Source: an uncultured Lachnoanaerobaculum sp. (GTDB lineage: Bacteria > Bacillota > Clostridia > Lachnospirales > Lachnospiraceae). Taken from it: a stretch of 5,564 bases of DNA. Where the stretch lies: positions 1 through 5,564 of the forward strand of contig CALALP010000056.1 of assembly GCA_937925515.1 (NCBI GenBank). The letters run 5' to 3'. The notes beneath the pieces were generated by a model. The model was not told where the DNA came from and did not search any database. It saw only the letters and a list, made by a program, of their open reading frames with translations. This document shows, piece by piece, positions 1 to 5,502 of this stretch (positions are counted from its first letter, which is position 1; each line of letters opens with the position of its first letter). Position numbers and translations under genes: made by a program.

Positions 1-31
1 ACCATAGAAGGCTATCTTTGTTTCTATTAAT

Positions 32-1090
32 TTACAGACTTTTTTTCACAGACTCTTTATTTTCGCTAAATACATTTGTAATTCTTTCAGCATCTAAAAT
101 AACAATTAAAGAACACAAACTATAAAATATAACTGTAATTAAAAAGCCGTATTTAGGATAACTATTTATATCTTTCTTATTCTTAGCACCTTTTGAAATA
201 CTTATCATACTTAATACAGCAGAACCATATACATATTTAAAGATAAATAAAAGTTCTATTATAGTATTTATAATTGTATAAGCTGCATATTCTATAACTC
301 CAATTCTAACTATTATCATATTTATAATTATTGTATACACAGAACCATCAAGTATTTCTTGAAAAAACAGAGGAATAGTGTCTTTCAAATGCAAAAAAGT
401 ATTTCCAATATAAGCTTTTAATTTATTTTTGTAGCTCTTAACTTCATTTTCAACAAAATACATATATATAACTATATTAAGTAACATTGTAAATATAGTA
501 GAAACTCCGACAAAACCGACCCCAAGAGCAGGAAAGCCAAATTTTCCAAGTGCAAAAATATAATCCAAAAGTACATCTAATATTGAAGTCGCTATACTAG
601 TATATAAGATAATTTTTGTCTTATTTATAATCTTATAATAAGTCGCATGAGCAAATAAAATTAATTGTAAAAGCACATACAAGGACATTGGTTTTAAATA
701 TTTTACTGCCTGAGTCAGTGAATTTCCGCTTAAATTATAAGCCTTAGCTAGAGTAAATTTCCCAAATAAAATAGTCATTAAGAAAAATATTATTCCTAAA
801 AATAGGCTCAGATAAATAGAAGTATGAAATTCAGGTGCAAATCTATTTTTATCTCCAAGCCCTAGGCTTTCCCCTAATCTAATATTTAAAGAGATTGTGA
901 TTGCACCTAAGACACCTGCTAACATATGCAAAGTTGAGGAAATTAGTGAAACACTGTTAAATGCCTCTACTGATATTTGCCCAATAATAATCACATCTGT
1001 TATTCCTATAATCTGTGAGGTTAATAGCTGTAAAAGCAGTGGCAATGCAAACCTATTAAGTTCATTTATATATTTATTTTTTGTAATCAT
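32..1090 (-). CDS. MATE-family efflux transporter, C-terminally truncated by an apparent frameshift
   Basis: Membrane antiporter of the MATE type, which exports organic cations or drugs in exchange for Na+ or H+. The 352 residues are mostly hydrophobic, with about nine predicted membrane segments (roughly 13-37, 44-68, 90-111, 133-150, 160-182, 188-213, 236-262, 265-290, 312-333). The N-terminal layout fits the family: a first helix with ALPLLLQ, then a D-V-I-I-I-G-Q-I stretch. MATE proteins normally have about 440-460 residues and 12 helices, so the last three helices are missing. The frame stops (TAA at 32-34) just after a run of seven Ts on the plus strand. Skipping one of these bases gives an open frame to the window edge, so this is probably a longer gene with a one-base shift. 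The ATG has an AGGAG at 1095-1099 with a short 4-nt spacer, and a GGGAGA lies further out at 1101-1106. The gene is divergent from mgtE. The family is likely, the substrate unknown. Confidence 0.72.
   Translation of the reverse strand: MITKNKYINELNRFALPLLLQLLTSQIIGITDVIIIGQISVEAFNSVSLISSTLHMLAGVLGAITISLNIRLGESLGLGDKNRFAPEFHTSIYLSLFLGIIFFLMTILFGKFTLAKAYNLSGNSLTQAVKYLKPMSLYVLLQLILFAHATYYKIINKTKIILYTSIATSILDVLLDYIFALGKFGFPALGVGFVGVSTIFTMLLNIVIYMYFVENEVKSYKNKLKAYIGNTFLHLKDTIPLFFQEILDGSVYTIIINMIIVRIGVIEYAAYTIINTIIELLFIFKYVYGSAVLSMISISKGAKNKKDINSYPKYGFLITVIFYSLCSLIVILDAERITNVFSENKESVKKSL
40..46 (-). other. Homopolymer run at the apparent frameshift in the MATE gene
   Basis: Seven Ts on the plus strand read as seven As in the MATE gene. 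In the annotated frame the codons are GTG AAA AAA AGT CTG TAA. If one A is removed, the frame continues GTC TGT AAA TTA ATA GAA and stays open to position 1, giving V-C-K-L-I-E-T-K-I-A-F-Y-G, which is a plausible linker into the next helix. The other frame meets a stop within five codons. The cause could be a true mutation, a slippage-prone (phase-variable) tract or a sequencing error; the window cannot distinguish these. Confidence 0.6.
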
Positions 1091-1149
1091 AAATCTCCTA
1101 TCTCCCTTACACTAATACATCTTATCACAATTTTAAGAAAAAATAAATT

Positions 1150-1178
1150 TTGAATAATGTTATAATCCATGTTATACT
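1150..1178 (+). promoter_or_regulatory. Probable sigma-A promoter of the mgtE operon
   Basis: The -35 box is TTGAAT (1150-1155) and the -10 box is TATACT (1173-1178), with a spacer of exactly 17 nt and an extended -10 TG at 1170-1171. The expected transcription start is near 1185, which leaves a leader of about 200 nt before the first mgtE. A perfect TATAAT at 1161-1166 lies inside the spacer but has no good -35 partner upstream, so I prefer the pair given. Confidence 0.65.
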
Positions 1179-1252
1179 TAAGTGGTTCTTAATTTTTAGA
1201 GGATTATTTGCAATCCCCAAAGATTAAACATTACTAATGGAGGTGAATTTTT

Positions 1253-1345
1253 TTGGATACAGACGGGAATCCCAAAACTAAAAATTTAAATTACATGAGG
1301 AGAAGTTTAGGAGCTATATTTCTTCTCATTTATTTGGGCGACTAG
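1253..1345 (+). CDS. Putative 30-residue leader peptide upstream of mgtE
   Basis: This small ORF begins with TTG at 1253 and ends with TAG at 1343-1345. A strong Shine-Dalgarno site, GGAGGTG at 1239-1245, lies about 9 nt before the start. That is better than chance and supports translation. The product begins M-D-T-D-G-N-P-K, has a basic middle (residues 8-17, several K and R), and ends with a short hydrophobic stretch, S-L-G-A-I-F-L-L-I-Y-L-G, then a final D. The hydrophobic part is too short for an ordinary membrane helix. The ORF lies in the leader of a Mg2+ channel operon, ends 40 nt before the mgtE start and has its stop at the base of a hairpin. I do not recognise the peptide. It may be a cis-acting regulatory ORF, a small membrane protein or a chance ORF. 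An internal ATG at 1295 has no ribosome binding site. Confidence 0.5.
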   Translation: MDTDGNPKTKNLNYMRRSLGAIFLLIYLGD

Positions 1346-1378
1346 ACTTTTTCACAGTCTTTCGTTCAAATAGAAAGG
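1344..1378 (+). promoter_or_regulatory. Two mutually exclusive small hairpins at the mgtE ribosome binding site
   Basis: Hairpin A pairs AGACT (1344-1348) with AGTCT (1356-1360). Hairpin B pairs CTTTC (1359-1363) with GAAAG (1373-1377), plus a possible G-U pair at 1358/1378, and so covers most of the AAAGGAG ribosome binding site (1374-1380) of mgtE. The two share bases 1359-1360 and cannot both form fully. A ribosome stopped at the leader-ORF stop codon would cover hairpin A. Each stem is only 5-6 bp and weak, so the regulatory reading is an inference. Confidence 0.3.
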
Positions 1379-1385
1379 AGAGGCA

Positions 1386-2729
1386 GTGAAAACAACTATT
1401 CAAAAACTTATTAGTGAAAAAAACTATTCTGAAATCAAAAAAAATCTCGATAATTTAAACATTGTAGAGCTTTCAGAGCTACTAAACGAGTTTAATTCAT
1501 CAGAACTTATATTGATTTTTAGGCTTCTGCCAAAAGGTAGGGCAGCAGATGTATTCTCATATCTTAGCAATGAACATCAAGAAATAATAATTAATGCCAT
1601 AACTGATGTGGAAACTAAAAATCTTTTTAATGAACTTTACTTTGATGATATGATTGACATAATAGAGGAAATGCCTGCAAATGTTGTCAAAAAAATTCTA
1701 AAAAATACCAATCCTAATGACAGAAAACTTATAAATCAATTCTTAAATTATCCTGATAATTCTGCCGGCAGTATAATGACAACAGAATATATAGATTTAA
1801 AAAAGGATATGAAAGTTTCTGATGCAATAAAAAAGATAAGGCGAACTGTTGAGGATAGTGAAAATATATATACTTGTTATGTAACAAGTAAGAGCAGAAA
1901 ACTTGAGGGTATAATTTTTCTAAAAGACTTAATCACAAGTCCTGATGACACTATAATAGAAGATATAATGGATAGAAACTTCGTAAGTGTTACAACAGGA
2001 GATGACCAAGAAAAAGTAGCTGATTTAATGAGAAAACATGACCTTATAATACTTCCTGTTGTAGATGTTGAAAATAGACTACTTGGAATAATAACCATAG
2101 ATGATGTAATGGACGTTATGGATAAAGAGGCAACAGAGGACTTTCATAAAATGGCAGGTATTGCACCTGTTGAAGAGTCTTATCTTAAAACAAGTGCATT
2201 TACAATGGCAAAGCAAAGAATTATGTGGCTTGTAGTTCTTATGGTTTCAGCAACATTTACAGGTCGAATTATTAAAAGTTATCAAGATGTACTACAATCA
2301 GTTGTTATACTTGCTGCATTTATCCCTATGCTTATGGATACAGGTGGAAATGCAGGAGCTCAATCATCTACGATAGTAGTTCGTGCTTTGGCACTTGGAG
2401 AAATCTCTACTAAAGATGCATTTAAAGTATTAAAAAAAGAATTTTTCATTTCAGTTATAGTATCAATAGTATTAGCAGCAATTAACTTTGTAAGACTAAT
2501 TGCCTTAACAAAAGTTGATTTAAATATTGCTTTAACTGTTTCCATAACTCTAGTATTTGTAGTTATACTTTCTAAGATAATAGGTACTTCTCTACCTATT
2601 GTTGCCAAAACATTTAAATTAGACCCTGCTATCATGGCAGGCCCACTTATAACCACTATATTAGATGCAATAACACTAAGCATTTACTTTTATTTTGCAA
2701 CCTTATTCTTGGGAAATGTTTTGAAATAG
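1386..2729 (+). CDS. mgtE: Magnesium transporter MgtE, first of two tandem copies
   Basis: Mg2+-selective channel of the inner membrane, normally a homodimer gated by cytosolic Mg2+. Its 447 residues are full length for the family. Order of domains: an acidic helical N domain (about 1-125, with F-D-D-M-I-D-I-I-E-E-M-P at 86-97, in the region that holds Mg2+-sensing acidic residues in the family), two CBS domains (about 127-187 and 191-248; G-S-I-M-T at the start of the first, G-I-I-T-I-D-D closing the second), a plug-like helix (about 249-270) and five membrane helices from 272 to the end. The pore signature is present: M-D-T-G-G-N-A-G-A-Q-S-S-T (317-329), then D-P-A at 413-415 and T-T-I-L-D with Asp427, the equivalent of the selectivity Asp of Thermus MgtE. 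The start is GTG, 5 nt after AAAGGAG (1374-1380). It leads a two-gene operon with the second mgtE. Confidence 0.96.
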   Translation: MKTTIQKLISEKNYSEIKKNLDNLNIVELSELLNEFNSSELILIFRLLPKGRAADVFSYLSNEHQEIIINAITDVETKNLFNELYFDDMIDIIEEMPANVVKKILKNTNPNDRKLINQFLNYPDNSAGSIMTTEYIDLKKDMKVSDAIKKIRRTVEDSENIYTCYVTSKSRKLEGIIFLKDLITSPDDTIIEDIMDRNFVSVTTGDDQEKVADLMRKHDLIILPVVDVENRLLGIITIDDVMDVMDKEATEDFHKMAGIAPVEESYLKTSAFTMAKQRIMWLVVLMVSATFTGRIIKSYQDVLQSVVILAAFIPMLMDTGGNAGAQSSTIVVRALALGEISTKDAFKVLKKEFFISVIVSIVLAAINFVRLIALTKVDLNIALTVSITLVFVVILSKIIGTSLPIVAKTFKLDPAIMAGPLITTILDAITLSIYFYFATLFLGNVLK

Positions 2730-2750
2730 GATTATTAAAGGAGGGAACAG

Positions 2751-4094
2751 ATGAAAGACATTATAAAAGCTTTGATAGAAGAAAAGAAATATCTTGAGAT
2801 AAGAAAACAGTTTAATGAATTAAATATTGTAGAAATCTCTGAAATAATAAATCAATTTGAAATACCTGAAACAGTAATAATGTTATTTAGGCTTTTAAAA
2901 AAGGATACTGCATTTGAAGTATTTCCTTACTTAGATTCTGAACATCAAGAAATGATTATAAATGCCTCAACAGATATTGAAACAAAAAATATATTTGATG
3001 AACTTTATTTTGATGATATTGTAGATATTATAGAAGAAATGCCTGCTGATTTAGTAAAGAAGATACTTAAAAATACAAATCCAAAAGACAGACATCTTAT
3101 AAATCAATTACTTAAATATCCTGAAAATTCTGCCGGCAGCATTATGACTATTGAGTATGTAGAATTAAAAAAGAATATGAAAGTAGCTGACGCTATCGAC
3201 CTAATCAGAAATACGGGCAAAGATAAGGAAAATGTATATACATCATTTATAACTGATAAAAATGAAAAACTAGAGGGTGTTGTTTATCTTAGAGATTTAA
3301 TGGCAAAAAATGATGACACATTGCTAGAAGATATAATGAATACAAACTTCTTAAGTGTTCATACTAATGATGACCAAGAAGAAGTTGCTGATATATTTAA
3401 AAAATATGATTTAATTGTACTACCTGTTACAGACCATGAAAATAGATTAGTTGGAATAATAACGGCTGATGACGTAGTGCATGTAGTTGAACAGGAAGTT
3501 ACCGAGGACTTTCATAAAATGGCAGGTATTGCAGACACCGACCCTGAGGAAAATTATTTAAAAACAGGAATCTTTACTATGGCAAGGCAAAGAATAGGTT
3601 GGCTTGCAATTCTTATGATTTCTGATACTATTTCAGGAAATATAATTCAAGGTTATGAAAGTGTACTAGCTCATTCCATAATACTTACTGCTTTTGTTCC
3701 AATGCTTATGTCCACAGGTGGAAATGTAGGCTCACAGTCCTCAACAGTTGTAATCCGTGCATTGGCACTTGGGGAGATTTCTCCTAAGGATACTTTCAAG
3801 GTTTTAAGAAAAGAGTTTTCTATTTCAATAATGGTTTCGGTGGTACTTGCAATTTTAAACTTTATAAGGTTAATAACTTTAGAAAAAACAGATACTGTAA
3901 TTGCTCTTACTGTTTCATTAACTCTTGTATTCACAGTTATTGTTTCAAAATTTGTCGGTGCATTACTTCCTATATTAGCAAAGCTTATAAAAGTCGATCC
4001 GGCAGTTATGGCAACGCCACTTATAACAACAATATCAGACGCAGTTACACTTATAATTTATTTTAATTTTGCGACTATGCTTTTACATATCTAA
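2751..4094 (+). CDS. mgtE: Magnesium transporter MgtE, second tandem copy
   Basis: Paralogue of the preceding gene, with the same length (447 residues) and the same domain order: N domain (with F-D-D-I-V-D-I-I-E-E-M-P at 87-98), two CBS domains (about 128-188 and 194-250), plug helix and five-helix pore. It keeps the pore motif S-T-G-G-N-V-G-S-Q-S-S-T and the selectivity Asp (Asp430 in T-T-I-S-D). The two copies share a majority of residues, most strongly around the CBS/plug junction (T-E-D-F-H-K-M-A-G-I-A) and the pore, and least in the first 60 residues. The plug-to-helix linker here is more acidic (D-T-D-P-E-E-N against P-V-E-E-S) and two residues longer. The copies therefore arose by an old tandem duplication and both look functional. 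The ATG follows AAAGGAGGGA (2738-2747), and the 21-nt gap shows cotranscription with the first copy. Different Mg2+ affinity, other divalent cations or heterodimers are possible but not shown. Confidence 0.95.
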   Translation: MKDIIKALIEEKKYLEIRKQFNELNIVEISEIINQFEIPETVIMLFRLLKKDTAFEVFPYLDSEHQEMIINASTDIETKNIFDELYFDDIVDIIEEMPADLVKKILKNTNPKDRHLINQLLKYPENSAGSIMTIEYVELKKNMKVADAIDLIRNTGKDKENVYTSFITDKNEKLEGVVYLRDLMAKNDDTLLEDIMNTNFLSVHTNDDQEEVADIFKKYDLIVLPVTDHENRLVGIITADDVVHVVEQEVTEDFHKMAGIADTDPEENYLKTGIFTMARQRIGWLAILMISDTISGNIIQGYESVLAHSIILTAFVPMLMSTGGNVGSQSSTVVIRALALGEISPKDTFKVLRKEFSISIMVSVVLAILNFIRLITLEKTDTVIALTVSLTLVFTVIVSKFVGALLPILAKLIKVDPAVMATPLITTISDAVTLIIYFNFATMLLHI

Positions 4095-4104
4095 AAAAGG
4101 GCTA

Positions 4105-4143
4105 ATGTGGGATTTCCTCGCCATCGGCGAGGAAATCCCACAT
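4105..4143. terminator. Perfect 18-bp hairpin between convergent mgtE and thrH
   Basis: ATGTGGGATTTCCTCGCC (4105-4122) is followed by a 3-nt loop (ATC) and its exact reverse complement (4126-4143). It starts 10 nt after the second mgtE stop and lies 65 nt beyond the thrH stop, the right place for a terminator serving both strands. It is much richer in GC than its surroundings. No U tract follows on the plus strand. On the minus strand six Us occur, but only after a 6-nt gap (A run at 4093-4098). It may be an atypical bidirectional terminator, a 3'-end stabilising hairpin or a palindromic repeat element. Confidence 0.6.
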
Positions 4144-4208
4144 CAAATGTAGAAATAATCTCTTACTACGATAATTCCCTAAATATAGAAATAACGCCTA
4201 GAAATCTA

Positions 4209-4805
4209 TTATAACACTTTCTTTATCTCACTAAGTAGCTCCTCATAACTATCCACTACTTTTAAATCCGGATTTTCTTTTCTTGTTAGCTCAGACGGCT
4301 TAAATAAAAAGCCTGCCTTGCTTGCTCTTATCATACCTATGTCATTGAAACTATCTCCTACAGCTATTGTATCATAGCCAATACTATGAAATGCCTTGAC
4401 AGTTGTATACTTTGAATTACTAACTCTCATCTTATAATCAACAACCTTTTTATTCTCTATTATCAATTTATTACATAAAACAACAGGCATACCAAGCTTT
4501 TTCATTATAGGCTTTGAAAACTCCTCAAAGGTATCACTTAAAATCATAGTTTGGCTTAAATCTCTTAACTCATCGAGAAACTCTTTCGCTCCCTCAAATG
4601 GGTCAATTTTTTCTATTGTGTTGCAAATTTCATCAATTCCATATCCATGTTTTTCGAGAGTATTAATCCTTAATTTCATGAGTTTATCATAATCAGGTTC
4701 ATCTTTTGTAGTAAGACTTAATTCCTTTATATTCTTTTCCTTTGAAAACTCAATCCAAATTTCAGGTACTAAAACCCCCTCCAAATCAAGACAAACTAAA
4801 TTCAT
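4209..4805 (-). CDS. thrH: ThrH: phosphoserine phosphatase / homoserine phosphotransferase (HAD family)
   Basis: Cytosolic HAD-superfamily enzyme like Pseudomonas ThrH, which dephosphorylates phosphoserine to serine and can pass the phosphate to homoserine. Read from the ATG at 4803-4805 it has 198 residues, the usual size (about 200), and starts M-N-L-V-C-L-D-L-E-G-V-L-V-P-E-I-W, the typical ThrH N terminus. Motif I is D7-L-E9-G, with Glu in the second position as in ThrH. Motif II is the Ser in I-L-S90-D-T-F-E-E-F-S. Motif III is probably Lys132, and motif IV is G-D-S-F-N-D (150-155). A start 13 codons upstream (4844) is open but would overlap the preceding gene by 38 nt and add residues ahead of the conserved beginning. 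The chosen start has AGGGGGT 4-5 nt before it. It begins 1 nt after the DJ-1-type gene stop, so translation is probably coupled. Phosphoserine phosphatase activity is the safer prediction. Confidence 0.9.
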   Translation of the reverse strand: MNLVCLDLEGVLVPEIWIEFSKEKNIKELSLTTKDEPDYDKLMKLRINTLEKHGYGIDEICNTIEKIDPFEGAKEFLDELRDLSQTMILSDTFEEFSKPIMKKLGMPVVLCNKLIIENKKVVDYKMRVSNSKYTTVKAFHSIGYDTIAVGDSFNDIGMIRASKAGFLFKPSELTRKENPDLKVVDSYEELLSEIKKVL

Positions 4806-4806
4806 T

Positions 4807-5352
4807 TTACCCCCTATAAAGTAAGGACTTTGCAAGTTCCTCACTCTCTTTTTTGCTTTTTAACATTTCAACTAATTTTAATGCAAAATCTATTGCAAAC
4901 CCTGCACTTCTTGAAGTAATTATATTTTTATCAACTGCTACTTTTTCCTCTATGTAATTTACATTTTTAAATTCTTCTTTAACGCTTGGGTGAGAAGTAA
5001 TTGTTTTTCCCTCAAGTATTCCTGCTCTTTCAAGTGCTATTGGTGCTGCACAAATCGCCGCAACTATATCTCCTCTTTCATACAACGTTTTAATAACTTT
5101 TATTACATTTACATCATCTCTAAGGGTTGTTGAATTTGGTATTCCCCCCGGAAGTATAACTGCCTTACAATCATCTAGTTTTAAATCTGATATTTTTAAA
5201 TCAGTTTTTACTTCAATACCATGTGAACCTGTTACAAAATCAGTGTTTTTAACATTTACCATTTTAATATCTAATTCTACTCTTCTTAAATAATCAACAA
5301 CTGTAAGTGCCTCAACTTCCTCAAATCCGTCTGCTATTAAAATTGCTATCAT
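4807..5352 (-). CDS. DJ-1/PfpI (ThiJ) family protein
   Basis: Single-domain, soluble DJ-1-superfamily protein of 181 residues, the usual size for the YajL/DJ-1 branch. It opens with M-I-A-I-L-I-A-D-G-F-E-E-V-E, where Glu14 matches DJ-1 Glu18. The nucleophile-elbow cysteine is Cys101 in A-A-I-C-A-A-P, matching DJ-1 Cys106, and His121 in T-S-H-P matches His126. P-G-G (68-70) and the S-R-S-A-G-F-A-I segment near 147-154 complete the active-site frame. Members are described as redox sensors, chaperones, glyoxalases or deglycases, and the sequence does not decide among these. The ATG follows AAAGGAG (5359-5365) with a 6-nt spacer. It is the first gene of a two-gene unit with thrH. The symbol is left blank because family members (yajL, thiJ, yhbO) cannot be told apart here. 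Confidence 0.92.
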   Translation of the reverse strand: MIAILIADGFEEVEALTVVDYLRRVELDIKMVNVKNTDFVTGSHGIEVKTDLKISDLKLDDCKAVILPGGIPNSTTLRDDVNVIKVIKTLYERGDIVAAICAAPIALERAGILEGKTITSHPSVKEEFKNVNYIEEKVAVDKNIITSRSAGFAIDFALKLVEMLKSKKESEELAKSLLYRG

Positions 5353-5415
5353 GATTTTCTCCTTTCATAACTTTATACAAAACTTCTTTTATGTATGTTG
5401 CGAAATAATTATCTC

Positions 5416-5452
5416 TAGGTATCTTGTCCCCCTACGGGGGACAAGATACCTA
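5416..5452. terminator. Perfect 17-bp hairpin upstream of the DJ-1/thrH operon
   Basis: TAGGTATCTTGTCCCCC (5416-5432) is followed by a 3-nt loop (TAC) and its exact reverse complement (5436-5452). It lies 64 nt upstream of the DJ-1-type start and about 50 nt beyond the possible stop of a minus-strand gene at the window edge. No U tract follows on either strand. Its plan (perfect long stem, 3-nt loop, G/C-only apex) matches the hairpin at 4105-4143, although the sequences differ. It could terminate the upstream gene, sit in the operon's 5' leader or be a palindromic element. Confidence 0.45.
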
Positions 5453-5467
5453 ATAAAAAATCTTTAA

Positions 5468-5496
5468 ATAGTAAATATTCATTATTTATAAAACAA
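5468..5496 (-). promoter_or_regulatory. Possible promoter of the DJ-1/thrH operon
   Basis: On the minus strand, TTGTTT (5491-5496) and TACTAT (5468-5473) are separated by 17 nt. Transcription would start near 5461 and place the hairpin at 5416-5452 close to the 5' end of the mRNA. The boxes are imperfect and the DNA is very AT-rich, so chance matches are common. A TATAAA closer to the gene lies too near the ribosome binding site to serve as its -10 box. Confidence 0.25.
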
Positions 5497-5502
5497 CTTA
5501 TC

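Larger units (their letters stand above)
1185..1385 (+). promoter_or_regulatory. Long mRNA leader of the mgtE operon, with hairpins and a small ORF
   Basis: This is the untranslated leader expected from the 1150-1178 promoter. It contains a small hairpin (GGATT at 1201-1205 with AATCC at 1212-1216), the small ORF at 1253-1345, a 6-bp stem inside that ORF (1300-1305 with 1322-1327), and two overlapping small hairpins just ahead of the mgtE ribosome binding site. A second AATCC at 1268-1272 could compete for the first GGATT. I looked for the Mg2+-sensing M-box core and the Mn2+ yybP-ykoY core and saw neither. A leader this long ahead of a metal transporter suggests regulation after transcription start, but the mechanism is inference. 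Confidence 0.45.

Noticed and set aside
40..46. Programmed -1 ribosomal frameshifting on the A-rich heptamer of the MATE gene.
   Set aside because: A -1 shift leads to a stop within five codons. Only a +1 shift or a one-base deletion opens the frame, so the classical slippery-site mechanism does not fit.
34..54. Similarity between the MATE 3' end (AGACTTTTTTTCACAG) and the mgtE leader (AGACTTTTTCACAG at 1344-1357).
   Set aside because: The match is short, low in complexity and differs in run length. One copy is coding and the other leader, so chance is the simplest reading.
897..1115. A plus-strand ORF of 72 codons over the start of the MATE gene.
   Set aside because: It is antisense to a clear membrane protein gene and has no ribosome binding site or recognisable domain. 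The other opposite-strand ORFs over mgtE (1877-2098, 2360-2683, 3671-3934) are rejected for the same reason.
1299..1360. An intrinsic transcription terminator (attenuator) inside the mgtE leader.
   Set aside because: The T runs near 1348-1352 lie inside the loop of a weak 5-bp stem, and the 1300-1327 stem is only 6 bp with a 16-nt loop and no following U tract. Neither has the form of an intrinsic terminator.
4095..4208. A small gene or insertion-sequence remnant between mgtE and thrH.
   Set aside because: Apart from the perfect hairpin, the stretch has stops in all frames, no ribosome binding site, and no terminal repeats or target-site duplication.
4806..4844. A longer ThrH with 13 extra N-terminal residues, starting at 4844.
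   Set aside because: The extension overlaps the DJ-1 gene, has no family resemblance, and the downstream ATG has a good ribosome binding site directly before the conserved M-N-L-V-C-L-D-L-E-G start.
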